Shown here one piece after another: positions 40,827 to 49,398 of a stretch of DNA of 64,000 nucleotides. Numbering within the stretch: the stretch's first letter is position 1; every line of letters starts with the position of its first letter. The stretch covers positions 372,001 to 436,000 of the forward strand of contig CAVZJG010000003.1 in NCBI GenBank assembly GCA_963775575.1, read 5' to 3'. The translations under genes and the position numbers were made by a program. The stretch is from Roseiarcus sp963775575. GTDB taxonomy: Bacteria > Pseudomonadota > Alphaproteobacteria > Rhizobiales > Beijerinckiaceae. A model generated the notes under the pieces. That model worked only from the letters and a program-made list of their open reading frames with translations. It did not search any database and was not told the origin of the DNA.

Positions 40827-43382
40827 CTAAAAGCTCGCGCCGCCGGTGAAGTTGAAGGCCTGCAGCTGGTCGTACTTGCCCTTGGTGACCGCGTAGGCGT
40901 AGTCGATGCGGATCGGCCCGAGCGGCGAGGCCCAGATCAGGCCCACGCCCACCGAGGAGCGGACGACCGTCTCGTCGTCGACGTGGAGGCAACTCGGCTG
41001 CGTGTATGGCGACGTCGTTTCCGGATTGGTGCCCGTCGGCGGGCAGTAGGTATAACCGAGCACACTCGAGAAGTTCGTCTGCCCCTGGTAGCCGAACAAC
41101 GTGCCCGCGTCGGCGAACAGCGCGCCCTTCAGCCCGATTTCCTTCGGCAGGCCGAAGATCGGGAATTGAAGTTCCGCGCTGCCGCCGAAATAGGTGGTGC
41201 CGCCGAGGCCGCTGCCCGCGATGCTGGTGGGATCGGTAATGTCGCGCGGGCCGAGACCGCCCGGGGCGAAGCCGCGCACCAAGGTCGGGCCGAGGTTGAA
41301 GTTGTCCATCAGCGGCAGCGGCCCGCCGCCAAGGGCCTCGATATTTCCGCCCTGCAGCCTGAAGAGGCCGGTGAGGTCATCGGTGAGCGGATAGTAGTAC
41401 TTGCCGTCGAAGGTCTCGCGCACGAACCGCGAATCGCCGCCGAGGCCGGCGATGTCCTGATGGAAGTTCAGATAGGCGCCGTTGGTCGGGTTCTTGCGGT
41501 CGTCGATAGTGTCCCAGATCAAGGAGTAGCCGACCAGCGAGGTCGTCATCGCCCCCATCGCCGCCGCCTGCTTGACCGCCACCGACGCCTGGCCGTCGAG
41601 CAAGCAGTTCTCAGCGCCGGTCGGGGTGATCGGTGTCGAGTTGCCGGGAAAATAGTACGGCACCGTCGCCGTATTGGTCCCTGACCACAACCCCGTGATG
41701 TTATTGTACGTGCCCGACCCCGTGCAGTCGTCATACGGCTGCGAACTCGTATTGGGAATGCTGATCTGCGACTGGTAGATCGAGTAGTTCGGCTGGAGGG
41801 TGAACTCGTCGGTGATGGGGATGCCGAGGCGAAGGTTCACGCCGGTGGTCCAGGTCTCGTAGAGCGCCCATTGGTTCTGAGTCGTCGCCTTGTGGAACAC
41901 GTCGAACCCGGCCGCGAGCCGCTGGTCGAGGAAATAGGGTTCAGTGAAGGAGACGCCCCAGCCGCTGGCGTACTGGCCTTCCTGGACGCTGAGCCTCACG
42001 TATTGGCCGCGGCCGAGGAAATTGGTTTCGGTGAACGCGACCTCGGCGAGGAAGCCGGCCGTGGTCGAGTAGCCGCCGCTGAGGCTCACCGAGCCGGTCG
42101 GTTGATCCTCGACCTCGACGGTCACGACCACCCGGTCGGGCGTCGAGCCGGGCCGCGTCGAGATATGCACCTTCTTGAAGTAGCCGAGCCGGTTCAGGCG
42201 GCGTTCGCCGCGTTCGACCAGGGCGTGGTTGTAGGGATCGCCTTCGCCGATGTCGAACTCGCGGCGGATCACGTAATCGCGCGTGCGCGTGTTGCCGACG
42301 ACGTCGATGCGCTCGACGTACACTCTCGGGCCGTCGTCGACGGTGAAGGCGATCGCGATCTGGTGCGTCGCATCGTTGCGGTCGCCGTGCGGACGCACGT
42401 CGGAGAAGGCGTAGCCCAGCCGCGCCATCTCGCGCGAGAGCGAATCGACCGTCTTCTCGACGGCGGTCGCGTTGTAGACGTCGCCGGCGCGCAGCGTGAC
42501 GAATTGATCGAGCGAACGGCTGTCGACCCGGGGGACGCGCGAGGTCACGGTGACGCCGGAGACGTGATATTGCGCCCCTTCTTCCACCGAGATGGTGATG
42601 ACGTAGCCGGCCGGGTCGGCCTGATAGACGACGTCGGTGTTGGTGATGCGGAAATCGGCGTAGCCGTTCTTCATGTAATATTTGCGGATCGCCTCTTGGT
42701 CTTTGGCCAGACGATCGGGATCGTAGACGTCGCTGGTCTTGAACCAGGACATGAAATTCATCTCGCTCGTCTCCATCAGCCCATGCAGGCGATAGGACGA
42801 AATGGCGTGATTGCCGACGAATTTGATTTCGCGGACGCCGGTCTTGTCGCCCTCTTTGATGGTGAAGACCAGATCGACGCGTCCGTTGGGCAGTTGCACC
42901 AGGCGATAGCTGACCTGCGCGGCGCTGAGACCGATTTTCTTATAGGCGCCCTTGATGCGGTCGATGTCGGCGTCGGCCTTCGCCTTGTCGAAGCCGGCGC
43001 GCGCCTTCGACTGGATTTCGACCGCGAGTTGGTCGCTCTTGAGCTTGTTGCTGCCCTCGAACGCCACGCGATTGATGATCTGCGCGCTCTCGACGACGGT
43101 GACGACCACCTGACCGCCGACGATCTTCGCGCTCACCTTGGAGAACATGCCCGTCGCCGACAGATCCGCGACGGCGCGATTGACGCTCGCCTGGTCCGTG
43201 CCGGAGAAATAGGAGCGAACCGTCGGCGCTTCGACGCGGCTCGCGCCCTCGACGACGACGGTCTGCTCATTGACCGGCGACGCGGGCGTCTGCGCCGCCG
43301 CCGGCGCGCAAATCCACGCCGCTCCGAACAGCAAAACCGCCGCGACGAGGAGCGCTTGAACATAGTCACGAAACGAATGCAT
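40827..43382 (-). CDS. bamA: Outer-membrane protein assembly factor BamA
   Basis: 851 residues from MHSFRDYVQALLVAAVLLFG, whose hydrophobic core and AAAQT site form a Sec signal peptide. Five POTRA domains occupy about 40-430 (VVVEGASRVEAPTVRSYFSG ... PRVYVERIDVVGNTRTRDYV). The C-terminal Omp85 barrel carries the VRGF motif as LVRGFAPGGLGPRD and ends in Phe, as outer-membrane barrels do. A Ser/Thr/Pro-rich loop near residues 545-590 is longer than usual. Inserts beta-barrel proteins into the outer membrane. Confidence 0.96.
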   Translation of the reverse strand: MHSFRDYVQALLVAAVLLFGAAWICAPAAAQTPASPVNEQTVVVEGASRVEAPTVRSYFSGTDQASVNRAVADLSATGMFSKVSAKIVGGQVVVTVVESAQIINRVAFEGSNKLKSDQLAVEIQSKARAGFDKAKADADIDRIKGAYKKIGLSAAQVSYRLVQLPNGRVDLVFTIKEGDKTGVREIKFVGNHAISSYRLHGLMETSEMNFMSWFKTSDVYDPDRLAKDQEAIRKYYMKNGYADFRITNTDVVYQADPAGYVITISVEEGAQYHVSGVTVTSRVPRVDSRSLDQFVTLRAGDVYNATAVEKTVDSLSREMARLGYAFSDVRPHGDRNDATHQIAIAFTVDDGPRVYVERIDVVGNTRTRDYVIRREFDIGEGDPYNHALVERGERRLNRLGYFKKVHISTRPGSTPDRVVVTVEVEDQPTGSVSLSGGYSTTAGFLAEVAFTETNFLGRGQYVRLSVQEGQYASGWGVSFTEPYFLDQRLAAGFDVFHKATTQNQWALYETWTTGVNLRLGIPITDEFTLQPNYSIYQSQISIPNTSSQPYDDCTGSGTYNNITGLWSGTNTATVPYYFPGNSTPITPTGAENCLLDGQASVAVKQAAAMGAMTTSLVGYSLIWDTIDDRKNPTNGAYLNFHQDIAGLGGDSRFVRETFDGKYYYPLTDDLTGLFRLQGGNIEALGGGPLPLMDNFNLGPTLVRGFAPGGLGPRDITDPTSIAGSGLGGTTYFGGSAELQFPIFGLPKEIGLKGALFADAGTLFGYQGQTNFSSVLGYTYCPPTGTNPETTSPYTQPSCLHVDDETVVRSSVGVGLIWASPLGPIRIDYAYAVTKGKYDQLQAFNFTGGASF

Positions 43383-43617
43383 CGGGCTCGTTGTCCTCGT
43401 ATCGCAACCGAGCCGAACGGCCCCGGTCTTTGGCGCGCCACGCCCTGCGGCGCGCCACGCGTTTTGGCCGATTCGCGCTTCGCCTCGCAGCCTGCGCGTC
43501 CGCCCGCTGTCGAGCGAGCAATTCCTTAATCCGCTTTTACCTGTTTTGCGCGCCCATGCAAACTCGAATTCGTCGCGCCCCGCGCCAATTCGCCGCAGCG
43601 TTGCCCCAGGGACACGA

Positions 43618-43661
43618 TTCGTGGTCGACGGGGGGTTAATTCGTGGTCGGCGAAGGGTTAA
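43618..43661. repeat. 22-bp tandem repeat at the rseP stop codon
   Basis: Two direct copies of TTCGTGGTCGRCGRRGGGTTAA (43618-43639 and 43640-43661), differing at three positions. The second copy contains the rseP stop codon. The remaining 235 bases to bamA include GCGCGCCACGC repeats but no gene. Confidence 0.7.
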
Positions 43662-44824
43662 TTGCCGCCGCCGACCAGCCGCAGAATGTCGAGCCGCTGA
43701 ATGTCGTGCGAGGTGGTGAAAATCACCAACAGGGCGACGAAGGCGACGCCGACGCGCAGGCCGATTTGCTGGACGCGTTCGCTCAACGGCCGGCCGCGCA
43801 CGCCCTCGAGGGCGAAAAACATCAGATGGCCGCCGTCGAGCAGCGGAATCGGCAGCAAATTGATCAAGCCGACCGAAACCGAAAACAACGCGGCGAGGCT
43901 GAACAATTGCCAGGGGCTGATCTTCGCCATTTCCCCGGCGATCTGCGCCACGCCGATCGGTCCGGAAAGGCTGTCGGCCGATTCGCGGCCGGCGAACAGC
44001 CCGCCGACGTAGGCCCCCGTCGCCCTGACGATGAACCAGACCTGCTCGCCGCCCCAAACGGCGCAGGTCGGCGGCGCGCAACGCTCGAATCGCACGTCGG
44101 CCGAATCGCCCGAGGAGACAATCCCAAGATGCCCCATTCGGCGCTTGCCGAGCGGGCCCTGATCGACCACCGCGATCTCGGGCGTCGCGGTCAGCGTCGC
44201 CTCGCCTCCGGCGCGCTGGACGACGAACGTCATCGGCAGCCCCGTGCTCAGCATCGTCGCCTGCTGCAAGTCCTGAAACGTCGCGACCGGCGCGCCGTTG
44301 ATCGATTCGACGAGGTCGCCCGGCAGGAATCCCGCCCGCTCGGCCACCGACCCGACTTCGACGCGGCCGATTCGCGCGGTGTGCTCGTACTGGCCGAAAA
44401 CCATGAACAGCGCGGTGAAAATGACGAAGGCGAGAATAAAGTTGGCGATCGGCCCGGCCGCGACGATCGCGGCGCGATTGCGCAACGGTTGTCCGGTCAG
44501 GGTCCGCGCCCGCTCGCCGGGCGACATCGCCTCGAAGCCGGCGAGGTCCGGCGCGCTCGCCGCGTTGACGTCGCCGTAGAACTTCACGTAGCCGCCAAAG
44601 GGGAAGGCGGCGAGCCGCCAGCGGGTGCCCCGTTTATCGACGCGGGAGCATAATTCGGGGCCGAAGCCGAGCGAGAACGCCTCGATTTTCACCCCGCACC
44701 AGCGTCCGACGATGTAATGGCCGAATTCATGAAAGAAAACGATCGCGCTCATGACGAATATGAACGGCAGAACGTACCATCCCATCCATTCGACGGCCGC
44801 GCGCAATTCGTGCAATAGCGCCAT
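43658..44824 (-). CDS. rseP: RIP metalloprotease RseP
   Basis: 388 residues; site-2 intramembrane zinc protease that cleaves anti-sigma factors and signal peptide remnants. The zinc motif is in the first membrane helix (VFFHEFGHYIVGRWCGVK), then FGGYVKFYGD. One PDZ domain is at about 125-220 (GSVAERAGFLPGDLVESING). The third zinc ligand region is NLLPIPLLDGGHL. Start ATG at 44824 after GGAGA; the longer frame begins in non-conserved sequence. Placed between dxr and bamA as usual. Confidence 0.95.
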   Translation of the reverse strand: MALLHELRAAVEWMGWYVLPFIFVMSAIVFFHEFGHYIVGRWCGVKIEAFSLGFGPELCSRVDKRGTRWRLAAFPFGGYVKFYGDVNAASAPDLAGFEAMSPGERARTLTGQPLRNRAAIVAAGPIANFILAFVIFTALFMVFGQYEHTARIGRVEVGSVAERAGFLPGDLVESINGAPVATFQDLQQATMLSTGLPMTFVVQRAGGEATLTATPEIAVVDQGPLGKRRMGHLGIVSSGDSADVRFERCAPPTCAVWGGEQVWFIVRATGAYVGGLFAGRESADSLSGPIGVAQIAGEMAKISPWQLFSLAALFSVSVGLINLLPIPLLDGGHLMFFALEGVRGRPLSERVQQIGLRVGVAFVALLVIFTTSHDIQRLDILRLVGGGN

Positions 44825-44908
44825 TCTCAGGTCTCCGCCGCCCGCCGGAGCGCGACGCGCGCTCGACGGTTTGGTTACCAATTGGTTTACAATGACGGAA
44901 AGGCGGAA

Positions 44909-46141
44909 TTACGCCAAGAGGGCGAGCGCCCTATCTCGCGCGATATGGTGAATCGCCAGCGCCTGGGCGACCGTGGCGGGGGCGCGGGTCTCGCCGGCGG
45001 CGCGCATCGCCTCGAGCGTGCGCGCGACGATGCGGAAGAGCCCGCCGAAGCCGATGCGGGCCTCGAGAAACGCCGCGACGGCGATCTCGTTGGCGGCGTT
45101 GAGCGCCGTCGGCGCGCCGCCGCCTTCGCCGAGCGCCTCGATCGCCAGCCCGAGCGCGGGAAACCGGGCGAGGTCCGCCGGCTCGAAGGTCAGCGCGCCC
45201 AGCGCGGCGAGATCCGGCGGCGCGACGCCCGAGGCGATCCGCTCGGGATAGGCCAGGCAATGCGCGATCGGCGTGCGCATGTCCGGCGAGGCCATGCCGG
45301 CGATCAACGACCCGTCGGCGAAGGCGATGAGGCCGTGGACGATCGATTGAGGGTGGACGACCACCGCCAACCGCTCGGCGGGAAGCCCGAACAGATGATG
45401 CGCCTCGATGAGTTCGAGACCCTTGTTCATCAGGCTCGCGGAGTCGATGGTGACTTTCGGGCCCATCGCCCAGTTGGGATGGGCGAGCGCCTCGGCGCGC
45501 GTCGCGCCGGCGATGCGCTCGGCGCTCCATTGCCGGAACGGACCGCCCGAGGCGGTCAGGGTCATCTTGACGATCGTCGCCGGATCGCGTCCGCCCATCG
45601 CCTGAAAGATGGCGTTGTGTTCCGAATCCACCGGCAGCAGACGCGCCCCGGAGCGGCGCGCCGCCGCCATCACCGCCTCGCCCGCGCACACCAGCGTTTC
45701 CTTGTCGGCGAGCGCGACGGCGCGGCCCGCCGAAATCGCCGCGTAGGTCGGGGCGAGGCCGGCCGCGCCGACGATCGCCGAAACGACGAGATCGGCCTCG
45801 CGCAGCGCCGCTTCGACCACCGCCTCGGCACCGCAGGCGATTTCGACGCCGCTTCCCGCCACCCCCGCCTTCAGTTCGGCGTAGCCGGCCGGGTCGGCGA
45901 GCGCAGCGAACGAAGCGCCGAGCTCCAGCGCCGAACGCGCGAGCGCCGCTCCGTCGCGCCCGCCCGCCACCGCGACGACCGCAAAACGCCCCGGCGCCCT
46001 GGCCACCACCTGCGCGCAGGAGCGTCCGATCGAGCCGGTCGCGCCGAGGACGACGAGACGTTTGGGCGCGGCCGAGCCGGCGCGCGGCGCGCCGAGCGCG
46101 GCGGAGCTCTTGATCTTCGGCGGAGCGAAGGACTGCGTCAC
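44909..46141 (-). CDS. dxr: 1-deoxy-D-xylulose-5-phosphate reductoisomerase
   Basis: 410 residues from a GTG at 46141. NADPH-binding VVLGATGSIGRSCAQVVARA, then ALADKETLVCAGEAVM and the metal/substrate site LPVDSEHNAIFQAMGG, SGGPFRQWS and NWAMGPKVTIDSASLMNKGL. Makes MEP for isoprenoid synthesis, feeding the undecaprenyl chain made by UppS. The start lies just beyond the true cdsA stop. Confidence 0.96.
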   Translation of the reverse strand: MTQSFAPPKIKSSAALGAPRAGSAAPKRLVVLGATGSIGRSCAQVVARAPGRFAVVAVAGGRDGAALARSALELGASFAALADPAGYAELKAGVAGSGVEIACGAEAVVEAALREADLVVSAIVGAAGLAPTYAAISAGRAVALADKETLVCAGEAVMAAARRSGARLLPVDSEHNAIFQAMGGRDPATIVKMTLTASGGPFRQWSAERIAGATRAEALAHPNWAMGPKVTIDSASLMNKGLELIEAHHLFGLPAERLAVVVHPQSIVHGLIAFADGSLIAGMASPDMRTPIAHCLAYPERIASGVAPPDLAALGALTFEPADLARFPALGLAIEALGEGGGAPTALNAANEIAVAAFLEARIGFGGLFRIVARTLEAMRAAGETRAPATVAQALAIHHIARDRALALLA

Positions 46142-46145
46142 GCTC

Positions 46146-47034
46146 TCACCATTGGAAAAGCCCGCTCGCGATCCAATCGCCGGCGCCGCGCCACCAGCCC
46201 ACGATCGCCGCGAAAGCCGCCGCCGCGACGAAGCCGTCGAGGCGATCCATCATGCCGCCGTGACCGGGAATGAGACGGCTGGAATCCTTGGCGCCGAACC
46301 GCCGTTTGACCGCGGATTCGAAGAGATCGCCGAGCTGCGCGGCGATCGAGGCGGCGAGCCCGAGAACGAGGAAGGGGACGAGACGCACGCCCGAAGGCGC
46401 GGCGAGGACGCCGACGAGCGCGCCGCACAGCGCGCCCGAAGCCGCGCCGACGAACGCGCCGGACCAGGTCTTGCCCGGCGAAACGCGCGGCCACAACTTG
46501 GGGCCGCCGATCAGCCGGCCGCCGAAATACGCCATGACGTCGGTCGTCCAGACGACCGCGTAGAGCCAGAGGATCGCGGCCAAGCCGTAGGCCGGGCTCG
46601 CGCGCAGCAGGGGGGCTCGCCGCCAGCGCCCCCGCGTAGAGGACGCCCGCGCCCGACCAGAAGCGCGCCCGCGGGTCGGCGTCCGCGACCAATCCGGCCA
46701 CGACGGCGCCGAGGAGAAGCGCTGCGAGCGCGCTCTTCTCCGCGCCGTGCAAGGCGAAAGGGGAAGCCGCCACAAGCGTCAGCGCGCCGACGCCGAGCCG
46801 GGCCAGAAACCGCTCGCCGCCGATCAGCCTCTGCCATTCCCACAACACCAGCGCCGAGCCGAGGAGCCAACACGCCAGAAACAAAAAGCCGCCCGCCCAG
46901 GCCGCGATCAGGGCGACGGCAGCCAGGGTCGCGGCGGCGGCCGCGCGCAGCGGCAGTTCGGCGCCGATCCCTTGCCACAGGCCGCCCGAAGCCTTCGCCC
47001 CGCTCGCCGCCGGGTCTTGCGCGGGCTCAGGCAT
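46146..47034 (-). CDS. cdsA: Phosphatidate cytidylyltransferase, with one-base frameshift
   Basis: About 295 residues if corrected. N-terminal helices (GIGAELPLRAAAAATLAAVA, GGFLFLACWLLGSALVLWEW) run to GVLYAGALAAS. At a run of six G (46610-46615 on the plus strand) the frame shifts by one inserted base and continues as LLRASPAYGLAAILWLYAVV, then the CDP-alcohol signature KTWSGAFVGAASGA ... GDLFESAVKRRFGAKDSSRL and PGHGGMMDRLDGF, stopping at 46146. CdsA makes CDP-diacylglycerol and is essential, so a sequencing error in the homopolymer is the likeliest reason. Confidence 0.9.
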
Positions 47035-47043
47035 CGCGCGCCC

Positions 47044-47814
47044 TCACGAAGCCGATTTGACCGGCGCCGGCGCGCCCAAGCCGCCGTAGCGCCTCTCGCG
47101 CGCCGCGAATTGCGCCAGCGCGTCCGCAAAGGCGGCGTGGTCGAAATCCGGCCAGTGGATCGGCAGGAAGACCAACTCCGCGTAAGCCGCCTGCCAAAGC
47201 AAGAAGTTCGACAGCCGCTGTTCGCCGGAGGTGCGGATGATGAGGTCGGGATCGGGAATCCCGGCGGCGTCGAGGCGCCGGGCGAACAGAGCGACGTCGA
47301 TCGCGCTCGGGGCGAGCCTGCCCTCGGCCGCCTGGCGCGCCAGGCTGCGCGCCGCCTCGACGATCTCCTGCCGTGCGCCGTAGTTGAAGGCGACGACGAG
47401 GGTGAGGCCGCGATTGGCCGCGGTCAGCGTCTCGGCTTCCTCGAGCAGCGCCGCGATGTCGGCGGGAAGCCCGGCGCGCAGGCCGATCACCCGCACCCTG
47501 ACGTCGTTGCGATGAAGTTCGGCGAGGTCGTTGCGGACGTAGCGCTTGAGCAGCTCCATCAGCATGGCGACTTCTTCGGCCGGCCGGCTCCAGTTCTCCG
47601 ACGAGAAGCCATAGATCGTCAGATAGCGAATGCCGAGCTCGATGGCCGAGCGCACCGCGCGGCGCACCGCCTCGACGCCGCGCCGATGGCCCTCGATGCG
47701 CGGCAGGCCGCGCGCCTGCGCCCAGCGCCCGTTGCCGTCCATGATGATGGCGACGTGCTCGGGCTCGCGGCGATCGGCCTTGAAGCGTGGCGTTTCGATG
47801 GGGGACGGCGGCAT
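47044..47814 (-). CDS. uppS: Undecaprenyl pyrophosphate synthase
   Basis: 256 residues from the ATG at 47814. HVAIIMDGNGRWAQARGLPR carries the catalytic Asp, followed by GHRRGVEAVRRAV, YGFSSENWSRPAEEV and the C-terminal DPDLIIRTSGEQRLSNFLLW. Cis-prenyltransferase making the C55 carrier for peptidoglycan and O-antigen. Nine bases separate it from cdsA. Confidence 0.96.
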   Translation of the reverse strand: MPPSPIETPRFKADRREPEHVAIIMDGNGRWAQARGLPRIEGHRRGVEAVRRAVRSAIELGIRYLTIYGFSSENWSRPAEEVAMLMELLKRYVRNDLAELHRNDVRVRVIGLRAGLPADIAALLEEAETLTAANRGLTLVVAFNYGARQEIVEAARSLARQAAEGRLAPSAIDVALFARRLDAAGIPDPDLIIRTSGEQRLSNFLLWQAAYAELVFLPIHWPDFDHAAFADALAQFAARERRYGGLGAPAPVKSAS

Positions 47815-47843
47815 GCGGCAGCCTCGGCGGGGTCGCGACGCGA

Positions 47844-48410
47844 CTAGACTTGCATGATTTCCCTTTCTTTTGTGGCGAGCAAGACATCGATTTCGCCGAT
47901 CGCCTGATCGGTCGCCTTTTGCACTTCGATCTCGTGGCGCTTTTCGTCGTCCTCGGCCATCGCGTGGTCTTTCAGCAGCCTCTTGAGCGCGTCGAAGCCG
48001 TCGCGGCGGACATGACGCACGGCGACGCGCGCGTCCTCGCTGTACTTGTGCGCGACCTTGACCATCTCCTTGCGGCGTTGCTCGTTGAGTTCGGGGATGC
48101 GTATGCGCAGCGTCGTCCCCTCGACCGTCGGACTGAGGCCGAGATTGGCGTCGCGGATCGCCTTGTCGACCGCGTGGACCATCGCCTTGTCCCAGACCGA
48201 AACGGAGAGCGCGCGCGGCTCGGGCACGCTGATCGTCGCCAGCTGATTGATCGGCATGCGCTGCCCATAGGCCTCGACGTGAACGGGTTCGAGGAGCCCG
48301 ATGCTGGCCCTCCCGGTGCGCAGGCCGTTCAGTTCGTGTTGGAGCGTGGCGCAAGCGCCCTGCATGCGGCGCTTGAGGTCGGCGAGATCGAAATTCGGCA
48401 AGGCGGCCAT
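47844..48410 (-). CDS. frr: Ribosome recycling factor
   Basis: 188 residues from MAALPNFDLADLKRRMQGAC; a GTG twelve bases earlier is possible. Typical segments are LNGLRTGRASIGLLEPVHVE, PEPRALSVSVWDKAM, LRIRIPELNEQRRKEMVKV and RHVRRDGFDALKRLLKDHAM. Splits terminated ribosomes with EF-G. Heads the frr-uppS-cdsA-dxr-rseP run; the pyrH and tsf genes often found upstream are absent here. Confidence 0.96.
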   Translation of the reverse strand: MAALPNFDLADLKRRMQGACATLQHELNGLRTGRASIGLLEPVHVEAYGQRMPINQLATISVPEPRALSVSVWDKAMVHAVDKAIRDANLGLSPTVEGTTLRIRIPELNEQRRKEMVKVAHKYSEDARVAVRHVRRDGFDALKRLLKDHAMAEDDEKRHEIEVQKATDQAIGEIDVLLATKEREIMQV

Positions 48411-48593
48411 CGTTGAACCCACATCGCTCGTTGGACGGACGTCGTTTGTCCGCCGGCCGCCGCGGCGGCCGATTCGGGGCGCGCCGGGGGCGCGCGAGGC
48501 GACAGTGATAGCATAGGTTGAAGCGCGTGACAGCGGGGCCGCGCGGCGCCGGGCGACTTCGCCGTCCGGCCTGCGATGCGACCCCCGGCGCCT

Positions 48594-49322
48594 TCACGAG
48601 CCGCGCGCCGCGCCCGCGCCGATCGCCTGTTTCTCGCGGCGCGCCGCCTGAGCCATCGCGGCGAGCGCGGCCTGGCCCTCGGGCTGGATCAGCCCGGCCG
48701 ACATGATCAGCTTGGCCGCGTCGTCCGGCGCCATCGCCAGTTCGATGACGTCGGCGGTCGGCACGAAGAAATAGAACCCGGTGGTCGGGTTGGGCGTGCA
48801 CGGCAGGAACACCGAGGTCATGCCGCCGGTCGGCAACACGTCGGCGACGGCTTGGGTGGGAGCGGAGGAAATGAACACAATCGTCCATGAGCCCTTCGAA
48901 GGGAACTCGACCAGCCCCACCTTGCGAAAATGCGTGCCGCCCTGGCTGAACAGCGTCTCGAATATCTGCTTCACGCTCTTGTAGACGCCGCGCACCACCG
49001 GCGTGCGGTCGACCATCGCCTCGCCGACGTTCACCAACGTGCGGCCGGCGATGTTGGCGGCGAGGAAGCCGAGCGTGGTCAGACCGATGAGCACGATGAC
49101 GACGCCGAAGCCGGGGACGTGGAACGGCAGATAGGAATCGGGCCAGAGGTTGGCTGGGGCCAGCGGCTTGACCCAATTGTCGACGGTGTCGACGAACCAC
49201 CAGGCGATGTAGGCGGTGACCACGACCGGGCCGAACACCACCAGCCCGGTGAAGAACCAGGACCGCAGCCGCGCGCCGAGCGAGCGGTGAAACGGAGCGT
49301 CGGGCTTCGGCTCTGACGTCAT
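48594..49322 (-). CDS. DUF502 family membrane protein
   Basis: 242 residues from MTSEPKPDAPFHRSLGARLR. Two hydrophobic helices (WFFTGLVVFGPVVVTAYIAW and VVIVLIGLTTLGFLAANIAG) are followed by the cytoplasmic DUF502 domain: TPVVRGVYKSVKQIFETLFS, VGLVEFPSKGSWTIVFISS, TSVFLPCTPNPTTGFYFFVP. Function unknown; conserved in bacteria and some plants. It lies between frr and glmS on the same strand with 184 and 76 bases of spacing. Confidence 0.9.
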   Translation of the reverse strand: MTSEPKPDAPFHRSLGARLRSWFFTGLVVFGPVVVTAYIAWWFVDTVDNWVKPLAPANLWPDSYLPFHVPGFGVVIVLIGLTTLGFLAANIAGRTLVNVGEAMVDRTPVVRGVYKSVKQIFETLFSQGGTHFRKVGLVEFPSKGSWTIVFISSAPTQAVADVLPTGGMTSVFLPCTPNPTTGFYFFVPTADVIELAMAPDDAAKLIMSAGLIQPEGQAALAAMAQAARREKQAIGAGAARGS

Positions 49323-49398
49323 CGTCGTTCTCGGCAAGGGGGGACGCGGCGAACATGATCGCCCGCGCCGTCAAATGCAAGGCGCGGGCGCGCCGAAC

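Noticed and set aside
46138..46775. Programmed frameshifting in cdsA
   Set aside because: No slippery heptamer or downstream pseudoknot is evident; an extra G in a homopolymer explains it more simply.
49361..49391. CGCCCGCGCC/GGCGCGGGCG hairpin downstream of glmS
   Set aside because: A strong stem but no T-run follows on the glmS strand, so I do not call it a terminator.
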